From positions 1 through 33,751 of the forward strand of contig CAYMUN010000011.1 of the NCBI GenBank assembly GCA_964393835.1: a DNA stretch of 33,751 nucleotides, in the 5' to 3' direction. The DNA is from CAYMUN01 sp964393835. Its GTDB lineage: Bacteria > Patescibacteriota > Saccharimonadia > Saccharimonadales > UBA4665. The translations under genes and the position numbers were made by a program. The notes beneath the pieces were generated by a model. That model did no database searches. It saw nothing but the letters and a program-made list of their open reading frames with translations, and had not been told where the DNA came from. Positions 1 through 7,841 of this stretch are shown here, piece after piece (position 1 is the first letter of the stretch; each line of letters opens with the position of its first letter).

Positions 1-59
<59 letters not shown>

Positions 60-342
60 AAGAATATGATTCTAAACTTCAGTCGAACATTTGACCTTCA
101 AGGAATGACTTCCCTTTGGTCAAACTGACTATTTTCAAAACAATTCCGTATCGACATTATGTCGACACTAGTGAACTGACGTTGATTTGCACTACTCAAT
201 TTTTAACGTCCAAATGGCCGGTTTCAGAGAGTCTCAAAGAGACCCACTGTCAAGCCATTCGTACTATCATACCGCACCTGGGGCCTTCAGGTCAAGGGGT
301 AAACCGACCATCTTTGTAGTAATCCTTGCATCACGTTTACGC
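60..342 (-). other. 16S rRNA upstream leader/promoter region, no gene seen
   Basis: This 283-base stretch separates the 16S 5' end from the stop codon of the Phd-GNAT gene. It must hold the rRNA promoter and leader, transcribed leftward. There is a perfect TTGACA on the minus strand at 253-248, but I could not find a good -10 hexamer at 16-18 bp from it, so I do not assign a promoter. A short inverted repeat CGACATTATGTCG lies at 152-164. The overlapping open frames here are short and have no ribosome binding site; I regard them as chance. Confidence 0.6.
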
Positions 343-1029
343 TTACAGCTGCAGCTGCTTGCGGCAGTATATAATCTCGTGCTGACCACTTGGCTCCCGG
401 CGTACCTCTTGATAGCCTTGTTTCTTATAGAGGGCACGAGCCGCCTGTTGGCGCCCGGCACTGGTAACATCAAGCACCATACTGGTGTAGCCCTGGCGGC
501 GAGCCTGGCCTTCAAGCAATTGCAACAGCTGGCCGCCAATCCCTCGGCCCTGTAGCTCCGGTTTGACGCGCATCCGTTTTAGCTCGGCCTCGCGCGCTTT
601 GGCCGCCTCGCCTAGATGCAGCCGGAAACCGCCCATCGCCACTATCTCACCCTCGACTTCGCCGACCCAGAATTCCCCGTTCAGGTTTTCATAATAACTA
701 GCAGGTGACTCGAGATCGCTATCCAACCGTGGATTCTCAGTGTAGGCACCAGCAGCTTCCAAAGCCGCCCGATGGAGTTGTTTCACTGGCTCCGGATCTT
801 CGTACAGACCCAATTGTCGGAATTTCACCTCTCTATTATCAGGCAACTTTAGCGAAGCGCCAAGTTGCCGCGATTGCTTTTCATCAACCAAGGCTTTAAC
901 CTCCGCGGACGGCACCACATGGCCGATGACCATCGAATTGCGGATAATAGTAATCTCATCGCCTTGCTCAAGCTTAATCATGTAATCTTTAAGATGAGCT
1001 CGCAGCTCTGTGACATTCACGATGATCAT
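343..1029 (-). CDS. Phd/YefM antitoxin domain fused to GNAT acetyltransferase
   Basis: A 228-residue protein of two parts. Residues 1-45 have the pattern of a Phd/YefM antitoxin N-terminus (MIIVNVTELRAHLKDYM, then EQGDEITIIRNSMVIGHVVP), the DNA-binding and dimerising fold. Residues about 68-228 are a GNAT N-acetyltransferase: motif A V155-KPELQGRGIG carries the acetyl-CoA pyrophosphate loop, and ALYKKQGYQE at 199-208 is the usual C-terminal motif B. The ATG at 1029 has a strong SD, GGAGGTG, 6 nt upstream. No separate toxin gene is adjacent: the 16S gene follows and gyrA precedes. The upstream operator suggests autoregulation. The substrate is unknown; it may be a small-molecule acetylase or an aminoacyl-tRNA acetylating toxin of the TacT/AtaT kind held with its own antitoxin domain. 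The domain calls are firm; the function is inference. Confidence 0.88.
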   Translation of the reverse strand: MIIVNVTELRAHLKDYMIKLEQGDEITIIRNSMVIGHVVPSAEVKALVDEKQSRQLGASLKLPDNREVKFRQLGLYEDPEPVKQLHRAALEAAGAYTENPRLDSDLESPASYYENLNGEFWVGEVEGEIVAMGGFRLHLGEAAKAREAELKRMRVKPELQGRGIGGQLLQLLEGQARRQGYTSMVLDVTSAGRQQAARALYKKQGYQEVRREPSGQHEIIYCRKQLQL

Positions 1030-1050
1030 TTTGACACCTCCAAAAACTAT

Positions 1051-1102
1051 ATGTACAGAATTCTGTACATTTTATTGTACATACCGAAAAGAGAGACGGC
1101 AA
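1051..1102 (-). promoter_or_regulatory. Promoter and TGTACA operator of the Phd-GNAT gene
   Basis: A perfect 20-bp palindrome at 1051-1070 contains two TGTACA hexamers (1052-1057 and 1064-1069). A third TGTACA lies at 1076-1081. On the minus strand a promoter TTGCCG (1102-1097), 17-bp spacer, TACAAT (1079-1074) can be read, and its -10 overlaps the third hexamer while the palindrome covers the likely start of transcription. TGTACA is the known core of the long and short palindromes bound by E. coli YefM-YoeB, so this layout fits autorepression by the Phd/YefM domain encoded just downstream. Confidence 0.8.
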
Positions 1103-1130
1103 AAACACTGGCAAAAACGTTTTAGCTTAA

Positions 1131-3761
1131 TTAGTTACTGCTCGCAACTTCGGTGGGTGTGTCGGAGATTGGTTCTTCTTCGGAGGGCTCGGGGTCATCG
1201 GTTTTGTCGACGAGGGCCAGGGAGACGACTTCGTCGCCGTCGTTGAGACGCATGATGCGGACGCCCTGGGTGGCGCGACCGAGCGCCGGAGTATCTTTAA
1301 GCCCCAGGCGGATAGTTTGGCCCTGGCTGGAGATGATGATTACCTCTTGGGAATCGTCTTCGCCGAGAGTTTTAACACCAATTAGGTCACCGGTCTTGTT
1401 ATTGACGACGGCTGAGCGAATGCCGACGCCACCGCGAGCGTGCGGGGTGAATTGGGCAACTTTGGTACGCTTGCCATAGCCGAATTTACTGATGACAAAG
1501 ATACTAGAGCCCTCCTCGACAATGTCCATGCCGATGACATGGTCACCGGGGCGCAAACGGATACCGCGAACCCCGCGACTGACGCGGCCCATCGGTCGAG
1601 CGTCTTTTTCGTGGAAGCGGATGGCCTGGCCCTGGGAAGTCGAAATGACGACTTCGTTGTCACCAGTCGTCATGCGGATCCATTTTAGCTCATCGCCGGC
1701 ATCCAGGTTGATGGCGATCAGGCCGCTCTGTCGGACGTTTTGGTACTGCTCAAACGGCGTTTTCTTGACGACGCCGCGGACGGTGCACATGATGAGATTG
1801 GTGGCGTTGTGGGTCTTGCTGACATTAATCACGCTAGTAACGGTTTCTTCGGGCTGCAGTTGCAGCAGGTTGACGATAGCCACGCCCTTGGCGTTGAGGC
1901 CTACGGCCGGAACCTCGTAGGTTTTAAGGCGAAATACCCGGCCCTTGTTAGTAAAGAACAGGAGGAAATCATGCGTCGAAGCATTAACGACGTGTTCGAT
2001 GACGTCTTCCTCGCGAGTGGCCATGCCGCGGCGGCCCTTGCCGCCTCGGCCTTGCTTTTTGTACTCACCCAGCGGGCTGCGCTTAATGTAGTTGGCAGCG
2101 GTCAGGGTAACAGCTACCTGCTCGTCGGCAATTAGGTCTTCATCGCTCATTTTACCCAGCTCAGATGGCACGACCTTGGTACGGCGGTCATCACCATATT
2201 GCTTCTTTACCTCTAGTAGTTCATCACGAATAATTTTGAGGATCTTTTGCTCGCTGGCCAGGATGGCTTCCAGGTTGGCAATCAGCTTCATGAGCTCGGC
2301 TAGCTCATTCTCGATCTTTTGGCGCTCCAGGCCAGCAAGGGTGCGCAGCTGCATGGCCAGGATGGCCTTGGCTTGGATATCGCTGAGCTTGAATTTCGCG
2401 ATCAGGTTGGTGGCGGCGTCTTCGGTGGTTTCACTGGCCCGGATAACTTTGATAACTTCGTCGATGTGATCGAGGGCGATTTTGAGGCCCTCCAAGATAT
2501 GGGCCCGCTCACGGGCTTTGCGCAGTTCAAATTCAGTCCGGCGGCGAACAACTACCTTGCGGTGTTTAATATGCTCCTGCAGGATGTCCTGAAGCCCTAA
2601 GACACGAGGTTGGATGCCATCGATCAGGGCCATCATATTGAAATGGAAGGTCGTCTGCAGCGGCGTCAGTTTATACAGCTGGTTGAGCAGCTTTTTGGGA
2701 TACGCGTCTTTTTTGAGGTCAATGACGATGCGGACGTTGCCGCGGGCCGTTTCGTCGCGCAAATCTGATATGCCGGTTAGTTTTTTGTCGCGTACCAGGT
2801 CGGCGATTTTGATGACCAGGCTTTCTTTGTTGAGAGCATACGGGATTTCGGTAATGACGATCTGGTGGCGACCATTTTTGCCTTCGACGATTTCAGCCAC
2901 GCCGCGAGTAACGACGCCGCCGCGCCCGGTAGCGTAGGCGGTTTTGATCGATTCTTTGCCGTAAATGATACCGCCGGTCGGGAAATCCGGGCCTTTGACG
3001 TGTTCCAGCAGATCGTCGAGCGTCGCCTCTGGATTATCGATCAAGGTGACTTCAGCATCAACCAACTCGCCAAGGTTGTGCGGCGGGATATTGGTGGCCA
3101 TGCCGACGGCGATACCAAGCTGGCCGTTGAGTAATAGGTTTGGTAATTTAGCCGGCAAGACAGACGGCTCCTGGGTGGTGCCATCATAGTTATCGCGGTA
3201 ATCCACCGTCTCTTTGTCGATATCGGCTAGCAGCTCGTCAGCCAGACGGGCCATCTTGGCTTCGGTATAACGGTAAGCAGCGGGGGGATCGCCGTCCATC
3301 GAGCCAAAGTTTCCCTGCCCGTTAACCAGCATGTAGCGCATCGCCCAGGGCTGAGCCATACGTACCATGGCGTCATAAATCGATGAATCACCGTGCGGAT
3401 GGTAGCGGGCCATGACGGCACCTATGACATTGGCGCTCTTGCGGTGGCGGGCGCTACTGCGCAGGCCGTCTTCGTTCATGCTATACAAGATGCGGCGGTG
3501 AACCGGCTTAAGACCGTCGCGGACATCCGGCAAGGCCCGATCGATAATCACGCTCATGGAGTAGCGCAAATAGCTGTCTTCCATGACGTTTTCGACCGTG
3601 CGCAGCTCGACACTGCGGGAGTGACCGGAATCCGTGACATCGGCAGCATGTTCGACACCGGCCCGTCGCTCTTCCATGGTTTGCTCCGGAATCACTGCGT
3701 TATTGGGGCGCTGCTCTTCCATCGGCTCATCGATTGGCTCGATAATCTGGTCTTCGTCCAT
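1131..3761 (-). CDS. gyrA: DNA gyrase subunit A
   Basis: An 876-residue type II topoisomerase subunit that cleaves and religates DNA in complex with GyrB. The catalytic tyrosine is Y165 in RYTE; the quinolone region HPHGDSSIYD has S126 and D130 at the positions of E. coli S83 and D87, so it is the sensitive form. The GyrA box near residue 570 reads QGRGGKG, a variant of the usual Q-R/K-RGG-K/R-G, followed by the beta-pinwheel C-terminal domain and an acidic tail. The N-terminus is about 43 residues longer than in E. coli and rich in acidic residues. The ATG directly follows the gyrB TAG stop with no gap, so translational coupling is likely. There is no convincing terminator in the 100 bases downstream. 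Confidence 0.98.
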   Translation of the reverse strand: MDEDQIIEPIDEPMEEQRPNNAVIPEQTMEERRAGVEHAADVTDSGHSRSVELRTVENVMEDSYLRYSMSVIIDRALPDVRDGLKPVHRRILYSMNEDGLRSSARHRKSANVIGAVMARYHPHGDSSIYDAMVRMAQPWAMRYMLVNGQGNFGSMDGDPPAAYRYTEAKMARLADELLADIDKETVDYRDNYDGTTQEPSVLPAKLPNLLLNGQLGIAVGMATNIPPHNLGELVDAEVTLIDNPEATLDDLLEHVKGPDFPTGGIIYGKESIKTAYATGRGGVVTRGVAEIVEGKNGRHQIVITEIPYALNKESLVIKIADLVRDKKLTGISDLRDETARGNVRIVIDLKKDAYPKKLLNQLYKLTPLQTTFHFNMMALIDGIQPRVLGLQDILQEHIKHRKVVVRRRTEFELRKARERAHILEGLKIALDHIDEVIKVIRASETTEDAATNLIAKFKLSDIQAKAILAMQLRTLAGLERQKIENELAELMKLIANLEAILASEQKILKIIRDELLEVKKQYGDDRRTKVVPSELGKMSDEDLIADEQVAVTLTAANYIKRSPLGEYKKQGRGGKGRRGMATREEDVIEHVVNASTHDFLLFFTNKGRVFRLKTYEVPAVGLNAKGVAIVNLLQLQPEETVTSVINVSKTHNATNLIMCTVRGVVKKTPFEQYQNVRQSGLIAINLDAGDELKWIRMTTGDNEVVISTSQGQAIRFHEKDARPMGRVSRGVRGIRLRPGDHVIGMDIVEEGSSIFVISKFGYGKRTKVAQFTPHARGGVGIRSAVVNNKTGDLIGVKTLGEDDSQEVIIISSQGQTIRLGLKDTPALGRATQGVRIMRLNDGDEVVSLALVDKTDDPEPSEEEPISDTPTEVASSN

Positions 3762-5738
3762 CTAGATATCCAAATCCTTAGCAAATTTAGCGTTAGCTTG
3801 GATAAAGCTCTTGCGCGGTTCGACTTCGGCACCCATAAGCTTGTTAAAGATGGCGTCGGCCCGCTCGGCATCGTGAACTTTGACTTGTACCAGCACGCGC
3901 TTCTCGGGGTTCATGGTCGTTTCAAACAATTGCTCGGCGTCCATTTCGCCGAGGCCTTTGTAGCGCTTTTGCTCGATGAATCCGGCCTGCTTGAGGCGGT
4001 CATCCTCGAGATTGACCTTGGCGCCCTCTTTTTTGCGCTTGGCAATAGTCTCGTCAAGAATTACTTCCAGTTCGCTCTCATCATAAATAAAGACTGAGTT
4101 TTTGCGGCCCGGTTTGACCAGCTCAAACAGCGGCGGCTTGGCCAGATACAAGTGGCCGCCGTCAACCACTGGTTTCATATAGCGGAAAAAGAAGGTCATC
4201 AGCAGCGTCGAGATGTGGCTGCCATCGACATCGGCGTCGGTCATGATGATGATCCGGTCGTAACGCAGGCCGGCAACGTCAAACGAGTCTTCGATACCGA
4301 CGCCCAGAGCTTTGATCATGCTCAGGATTTCGTTGTTACCAAGCATACGATCCAAACGGGCGCGCTCAACGTTGAGCACCTTGCCCCTGAGCGGCAGTAT
4401 AGCCTGTGATTTACTATCGCGGCCGGATTTGGCCGAACCGCCAGCCGAGTCGCCCTCTACTAGGTAGAGTTCGGAATCTTTAGGGTCTTTATTAGAGCAA
4501 TCAGCCAACTTGCCGGGCATGCTGGCGCCGTCCAGTACGCCTTTGCGCAAAATGTTGTCGCGGGCGGCGCGGGCGGCCTTGCGGGCCCGGGCAGCCAACA
4601 AGGCTTTACCGACGATTTTACGGCCGACCGCCGGATGCTCTTCGAGATAATAGTTAAAGTACTCGCCCATTACCTGCTCGACATGGCCCCGGACTTCCGG
4701 GTTGCCAAGCTTGTTTTTAGTCTGGCCCTCAAACTGCGGATCAGGCAGCTTGACTAGAATAATGCAGGTCAAACCCTCACGGGTGTCCTCGCCGCTCAAA
4801 TTTTCTTCTTTTTCTTTTAACAAGCCGTTTTTACGGGCGTAGTCATTGATCACCCGGGTCAAGGCCGCTCGAAAACCTGTCAGGTGGGTACCACCGTCAG
4901 GATTCAGCACGTTGTTGGCAAAAGCCTTGATGGTCTCGGTATAGGCGTCAGTGTACTGCATGGAGATTTCGACCTGGGTGTCTTTAATCGTTTTGTCGAC
5001 GTAGAAAATATCCTCGTCGACGGCTTCTTTGCCGACGTTAAGATGTTTGACATAGCTCTGGATGCCGCCCTCAAAGTAAAAGCCATAGCGCCGGCCGCTG
5101 GCCTCATCTTCTAAAGAAGTATGAATGCCTTTGGTCAGGTACGCTGCGTGGCGCAAGCGGTCAAGTATCGTTTCATAATTAAATTGGATGGACGGAAAGA
5201 TCGTCTCGTCGGCATAAAAAGTGATCTCGGTGCCAGTCTTGTCGGTTTTGCCGATGACTTTGAGGTCGCCAAGTGGCATGCCTTTGGCATATTCTTGCTG
5301 GTGAATCTGGCCGTCACGGTAAACAGTGACCACAAGTTTGGTAGCCAGGGCGTTGACCACGCTGGAGCCGACACCGTGCAGACCGCCGGATACCTTATAA
5401 CCACCATCACCAAATTTGCCGCCGGCATGGAGTACCGTCAGTACTGTTTCGACGGTGCTCTTGCCGGTTTTGGGGTGAATGTCAGTCGGAATACCGCGGC
5501 CGTTGTCGATAACAGTGACACCACCGTCAGCCTGCATTTTGACAGAGACGGACGTAGCGTGGCCAGCCAGGGCTTCGTCGATACCATTATCAACCAATTC
5601 CCAGACCAGATGGTGCAGACCCTCGATACCGGTGCCGCCAATATACATACCGGGCCGTTTACGTACCGGTTCCAAACCCTCCAAAACAGTAATCTGCTCC
5701 GAAGAATACCCATTCTTCTTACCCTTTGCCTCAGCCAC
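3762..5738 (-). CDS. gyrB: DNA gyrase subunit B
   Basis: A 658-residue ATPase subunit of gyrase. The GHKL ATP site shows ELVDNGIDEA, VIDNGRGIP and GGLHGVGSSVVNAL. The TOPRIM domain has EGDSAGGSA near residue 430 and the DADVDGSH metal motif near residue 500, with QKRYKGLGEMD near the C-terminus. It lacks the long insertion seen in E. coli GyrB, as in most other phyla. The start is GTG at 5738, chosen because GAGGTG lies 9 nt upstream and the protein then begins at the usual point. It is the first gene of a gyrB-gyrA operon. Confidence 0.98.
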   Translation of the reverse strand: MAEAKGKKNGYSSEQITVLEGLEPVRKRPGMYIGGTGIEGLHHLVWELVDNGIDEALAGHATSVSVKMQADGGVTVIDNGRGIPTDIHPKTGKSTVETVLTVLHAGGKFGDGGYKVSGGLHGVGSSVVNALATKLVVTVYRDGQIHQQEYAKGMPLGDLKVIGKTDKTGTEITFYADETIFPSIQFNYETILDRLRHAAYLTKGIHTSLEDEASGRRYGFYFEGGIQSYVKHLNVGKEAVDEDIFYVDKTIKDTQVEISMQYTDAYTETIKAFANNVLNPDGGTHLTGFRAALTRVINDYARKNGLLKEKEENLSGEDTREGLTCIILVKLPDPQFEGQTKNKLGNPEVRGHVEQVMGEYFNYYLEEHPAVGRKIVGKALLAARARKAARAARDNILRKGVLDGASMPGKLADCSNKDPKDSELYLVEGDSAGGSAKSGRDSKSQAILPLRGKVLNVERARLDRMLGNNEILSMIKALGVGIEDSFDVAGLRYDRIIIMTDADVDGSHISTLLMTFFFRYMKPVVDGGHLYLAKPPLFELVKPGRKNSVFIYDESELEVILDETIAKRKKEGAKVNLEDDRLKQAGFIEQKRYKGLGEMDAEQLFETTMNPEKRVLVQVKVHDAERADAIFNKLMGAEVEPRKSFIQANAKFAKDLDI

Positions 5739-5787
5739 TATCTATTACACCTCTAAGTTATCAGTCTTTTTTTGTCCCACTGCTTTT

Positions 5788-5816
5788 ATTATAACGAATT
5801 ACGGGCCTCGAGACAA
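5788..5816 (-). promoter_or_regulatory. Promoter of gyrBA
   Basis: On the minus strand TTGTCT (5816-5811), 17-bp spacer, TATAAT (5793-5788). Transcription would start near 5781, giving a leader of about 43 nt that contains the GAGGTG ribosome binding site of gyrB. Confidence 0.8.
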
Positions 5817-5891
5817 CCAACCGGGCTATAAAAAACCCTTGCTAGCAGGTGTCGTTTATGCTTAACTGACAACAGCTCCTAAAATAAAAAC

Positions 5892-7262
5892 ATGTTCGAA
5901 AAACTACTCGCGGTCTTACCCTACAACCCCAGCCTGGTGCACCAGATGAGTTTTTATGCCCGGCGTATGCACGAAGAGGCCGGCATCCGACGGGTCGGAC
6001 TGATCTTTATGGTACTGGCTTTTATGATTCAGTTCTTCGCGGTACTCAGCCCCCCTCAGTTAACTTCTGCGGCCGATGATAATGATTTGATAACCAACGG
6101 CATTAGTTCGGCCGGCGAGGCCCGGGCCCACTGCGTGGCCGACACCCGCGGCTACCAACGAATCATGCACCATTACGGTATTAGTTGCGCGGCCTTTGAC
6201 AGCGCGACGACGACCACTATTCATTCGACTGGCCCGAATAATTACTATTCGATGGGACATAACCCTTCGCCGGCCCATGACACCCCGGTCACCATTGATG
6301 GCGCCGGTACCGTGTACTGGAGAAACATGTTGAGTGCCTGGGGTAACCAAGCCTGGCCTGCCTTGCATATCCATAACACTGCGGGCACTAGTTTTTATGT
6401 GCTGCTCGACTGCGGCAATCTGGTATCGACCGGCCTGCCGGCTTCTTCGGCGATTGCCACTTTTGAGGGTGGAGGAGCTGTCAATTACCCGACACCGGCC
6501 CCGGCACCAACGCCCACGCCGGCTCCGGCGCCAATACCTACGCCGACGCCGACGCCCAGCCCAGCACCAACGCCAACACCAGTTCCTAAGCCGACTCCGT
6601 GTGAGTACAATAGTGCCCTGCCGGCCAGCGATGTAGCCTGCAAGCCTTGTGACAAGAGCGTGTCCAGCAGTGATAAGCTGGCCTGTATAACAGTTCATAA
6701 AACTGCTAGTAATGTCACGGCCGGGATAGCTGACGCCAATAACACGACGGCTAAGGCGGGTGACGTTATTACCTACACTCTCTTTGCCAAGAATGAGGGT
6801 AAGGCTAAAATCGAGGATTACAAATTCGAGGAAAATCTGTCCGATGTATCGGATTACGCCGATGCGACTGACCTGCACGGCGGCACTATGGATAACTTCA
6901 AAATAGTAAGCTGGCCGAAACAAGACATCGCTGCCGGCCAGACGGCGACCGTTTCGGTGACCGTTAAGGTCAAGGATCCGATCCCCCAGACACCGGTTGA
7001 TCCGGGCAATCCTTTTCACTTTGACATGATCATGACCAACATCTACGGCAATACCGTTAATATCAAGCTGCCGGCCACGCCGGTGCAGGCAGTCCAAACG
7101 ACTGCCGCCACCCTGCCCAATACCGGGCCTGGTACCGGCTTGTTTATCGCGGCGGCAATCGTGATTACCGGCGGCTATTTTTACGGCCGGGCCCGGCTGC
7201 TCAGCCGCGAAAGTGAATTAGCTATCCGCGAAACCGCTCACGCCTCAGGAGGTTCGCTGTGA
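5892..7262 (+). CDS. Surface protein with Pro/Thr linker and LPNTG wall-anchor motif
   Basis: A 456-residue exported protein. Residues 1-35 are charged and amphipathic; a hydrophobic segment near 37-55 is the likely signal anchor, with a possible cut after TSA. Residues about 60-195 form a Ser/Thr/Tyr-rich domain of unknown type. Residues 199-236 are a Pro-Thr-Ala repeat linker. Then come clustered cysteines (about 238-262) and a DUF11-like beta domain, beginning ITVHKTASNV. The end is a sorting signal: LPNTG at about 408-412, a hydrophobic stretch and a basic RARLLSR tail. Sortase anchoring is established for LPxTG proteins; no sortase lies in the window. No SD precedes the ATG; a TAAAAT sits 6 nt upstream, so the mRNA may be leaderless. 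It overlaps the next gene by 4 nt. Confidence 0.85.
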   Translation: MFEKLLAVLPYNPSLVHQMSFYARRMHEEAGIRRVGLIFMVLAFMIQFFAVLSPPQLTSAADDNDLITNGISSAGEARAHCVADTRGYQRIMHHYGISCAAFDSATTTTIHSTGPNNYYSMGHNPSPAHDTPVTIDGAGTVYWRNMLSAWGNQAWPALHIHNTAGTSFYVLLDCGNLVSTGLPASSAIATFEGGGAVNYPTPAPAPTPTPAPAPIPTPTPTPSPAPTPTPVPKPTPCEYNSALPASDVACKPCDKSVSSSDKLACITVHKTASNVTAGIADANNTTAKAGDVITYTLFAKNEGKAKIEDYKFEENLSDVSDYADATDLHGGTMDNFKIVSWPKQDIAAGQTATVSVTVKVKDPIPQTPVDPGNPFHFDMIMTNIYGNTVNIKLPATPVQAVQTTAATLPNTGPGTGLFIAAAIVITGGYFYGRARLLSRESELAIRETAHASGGSL

Positions 7263-7840
7263 GCGAATCTCTGAAATTCAATGCTGAATCGGGCCACGAG
7301 GCAGCACCTCACGCTGATCACTTGCTGCCATCACCTGAAAAAGCTGAAGCCTTGCGAGCGGGAGAAGAAGTCGACCCCCAAGTGCAGGCCGCGCACGCCC
7401 GACATGAAATCGCCCAGACTGCCGAGAAAGCCAGCGCTCCTCTCGAGCGTTTGCAGGCTGCTGAAACGGCCGACAAGCCGACACAGCCCCTTAACGTCAA
7501 CCAAGAGCTCAAAGCCATCACACTTAATCGTGAGCTACGAAATATCCGTCGCAAATTACCGGCTCCCCAGCGCGCGCTCAGCTCCCTGATACATCAGCCG
7601 GTTATTCGAGCCGTCAGCGAGGCCGCCGGCAAGACCATCAGTCGGCCCTCGGGTTTATTGGGCGGCGGCCTAGTAGCATTTCTCGGGACTTCCGGCTATC
7701 TCTATCTCACAAAGAGTAACGGCTTTGACTATAACTACCTGGTCTTTTTGGCACTATTCGTCGGCGGCTTTGTGATCGGCCTCGGCCTGGAATTGCTTGT
7801 CCACCTAGCCACCCACTCACACCGTCATTCCAACGACTAA
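7259..7840 (+). CDS. Membrane protein of unknown function, partner of surface protein
   Basis: A 193-residue protein. The start is GTG at 7259, overlapping the stop of the previous gene as GTGA, with a strong AGGAGG 6 nt upstream. The first 130 residues are hydrophilic, rich in Ala, Glu, His and Gln, and probably partly helical. Two transmembrane segments follow (about 137-155 and 162-183), and the end is His-rich (HLATHSHRHSND). I do not recognise a family. The four-base overlap implies co-translation with the LPNTG surface protein, so it may help that protein reach or stay at the cell surface; that is inference. Confidence 0.8.
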   Translation: MSESLKFNAESGHEAAPHADHLLPSPEKAEALRAGEEVDPQVQAAHARHEIAQTAEKASAPLERLQAAETADKPTQPLNVNQELKAITLNRELRNIRRKLPAPQRALSSLIHQPVIRAVSEAAGKTISRPSGLLGGGLVAFLGTSGYLYLTKSNGFDYNYLVFLALFVGGFVIGLGLELLVHLATHSHRHSND

Positions 7841-7841
7841 A

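Noticed and set aside
1098..1121. A direct repeat GGCAAAAAC (1098-1106 and 1113-1121) between gyrA and the Phd-GNAT gene.
   Set aside because: Short and A-rich. It overlaps the -35 region of the Phd-GNAT promoter and shows no further organisation.
3393..4097. A 234-codon plus-strand frame across the gyrA/gyrB junction.
   Set aside because: It is the complement of gyrase codons; the opposite strand is certain.
6060..7097. A 345-codon frame on the minus strand opposite the surface protein.
   Set aside because: It is an Arg-rich antisense shadow of the repeat-bearing surface protein gene. It has no SD and no family pattern.
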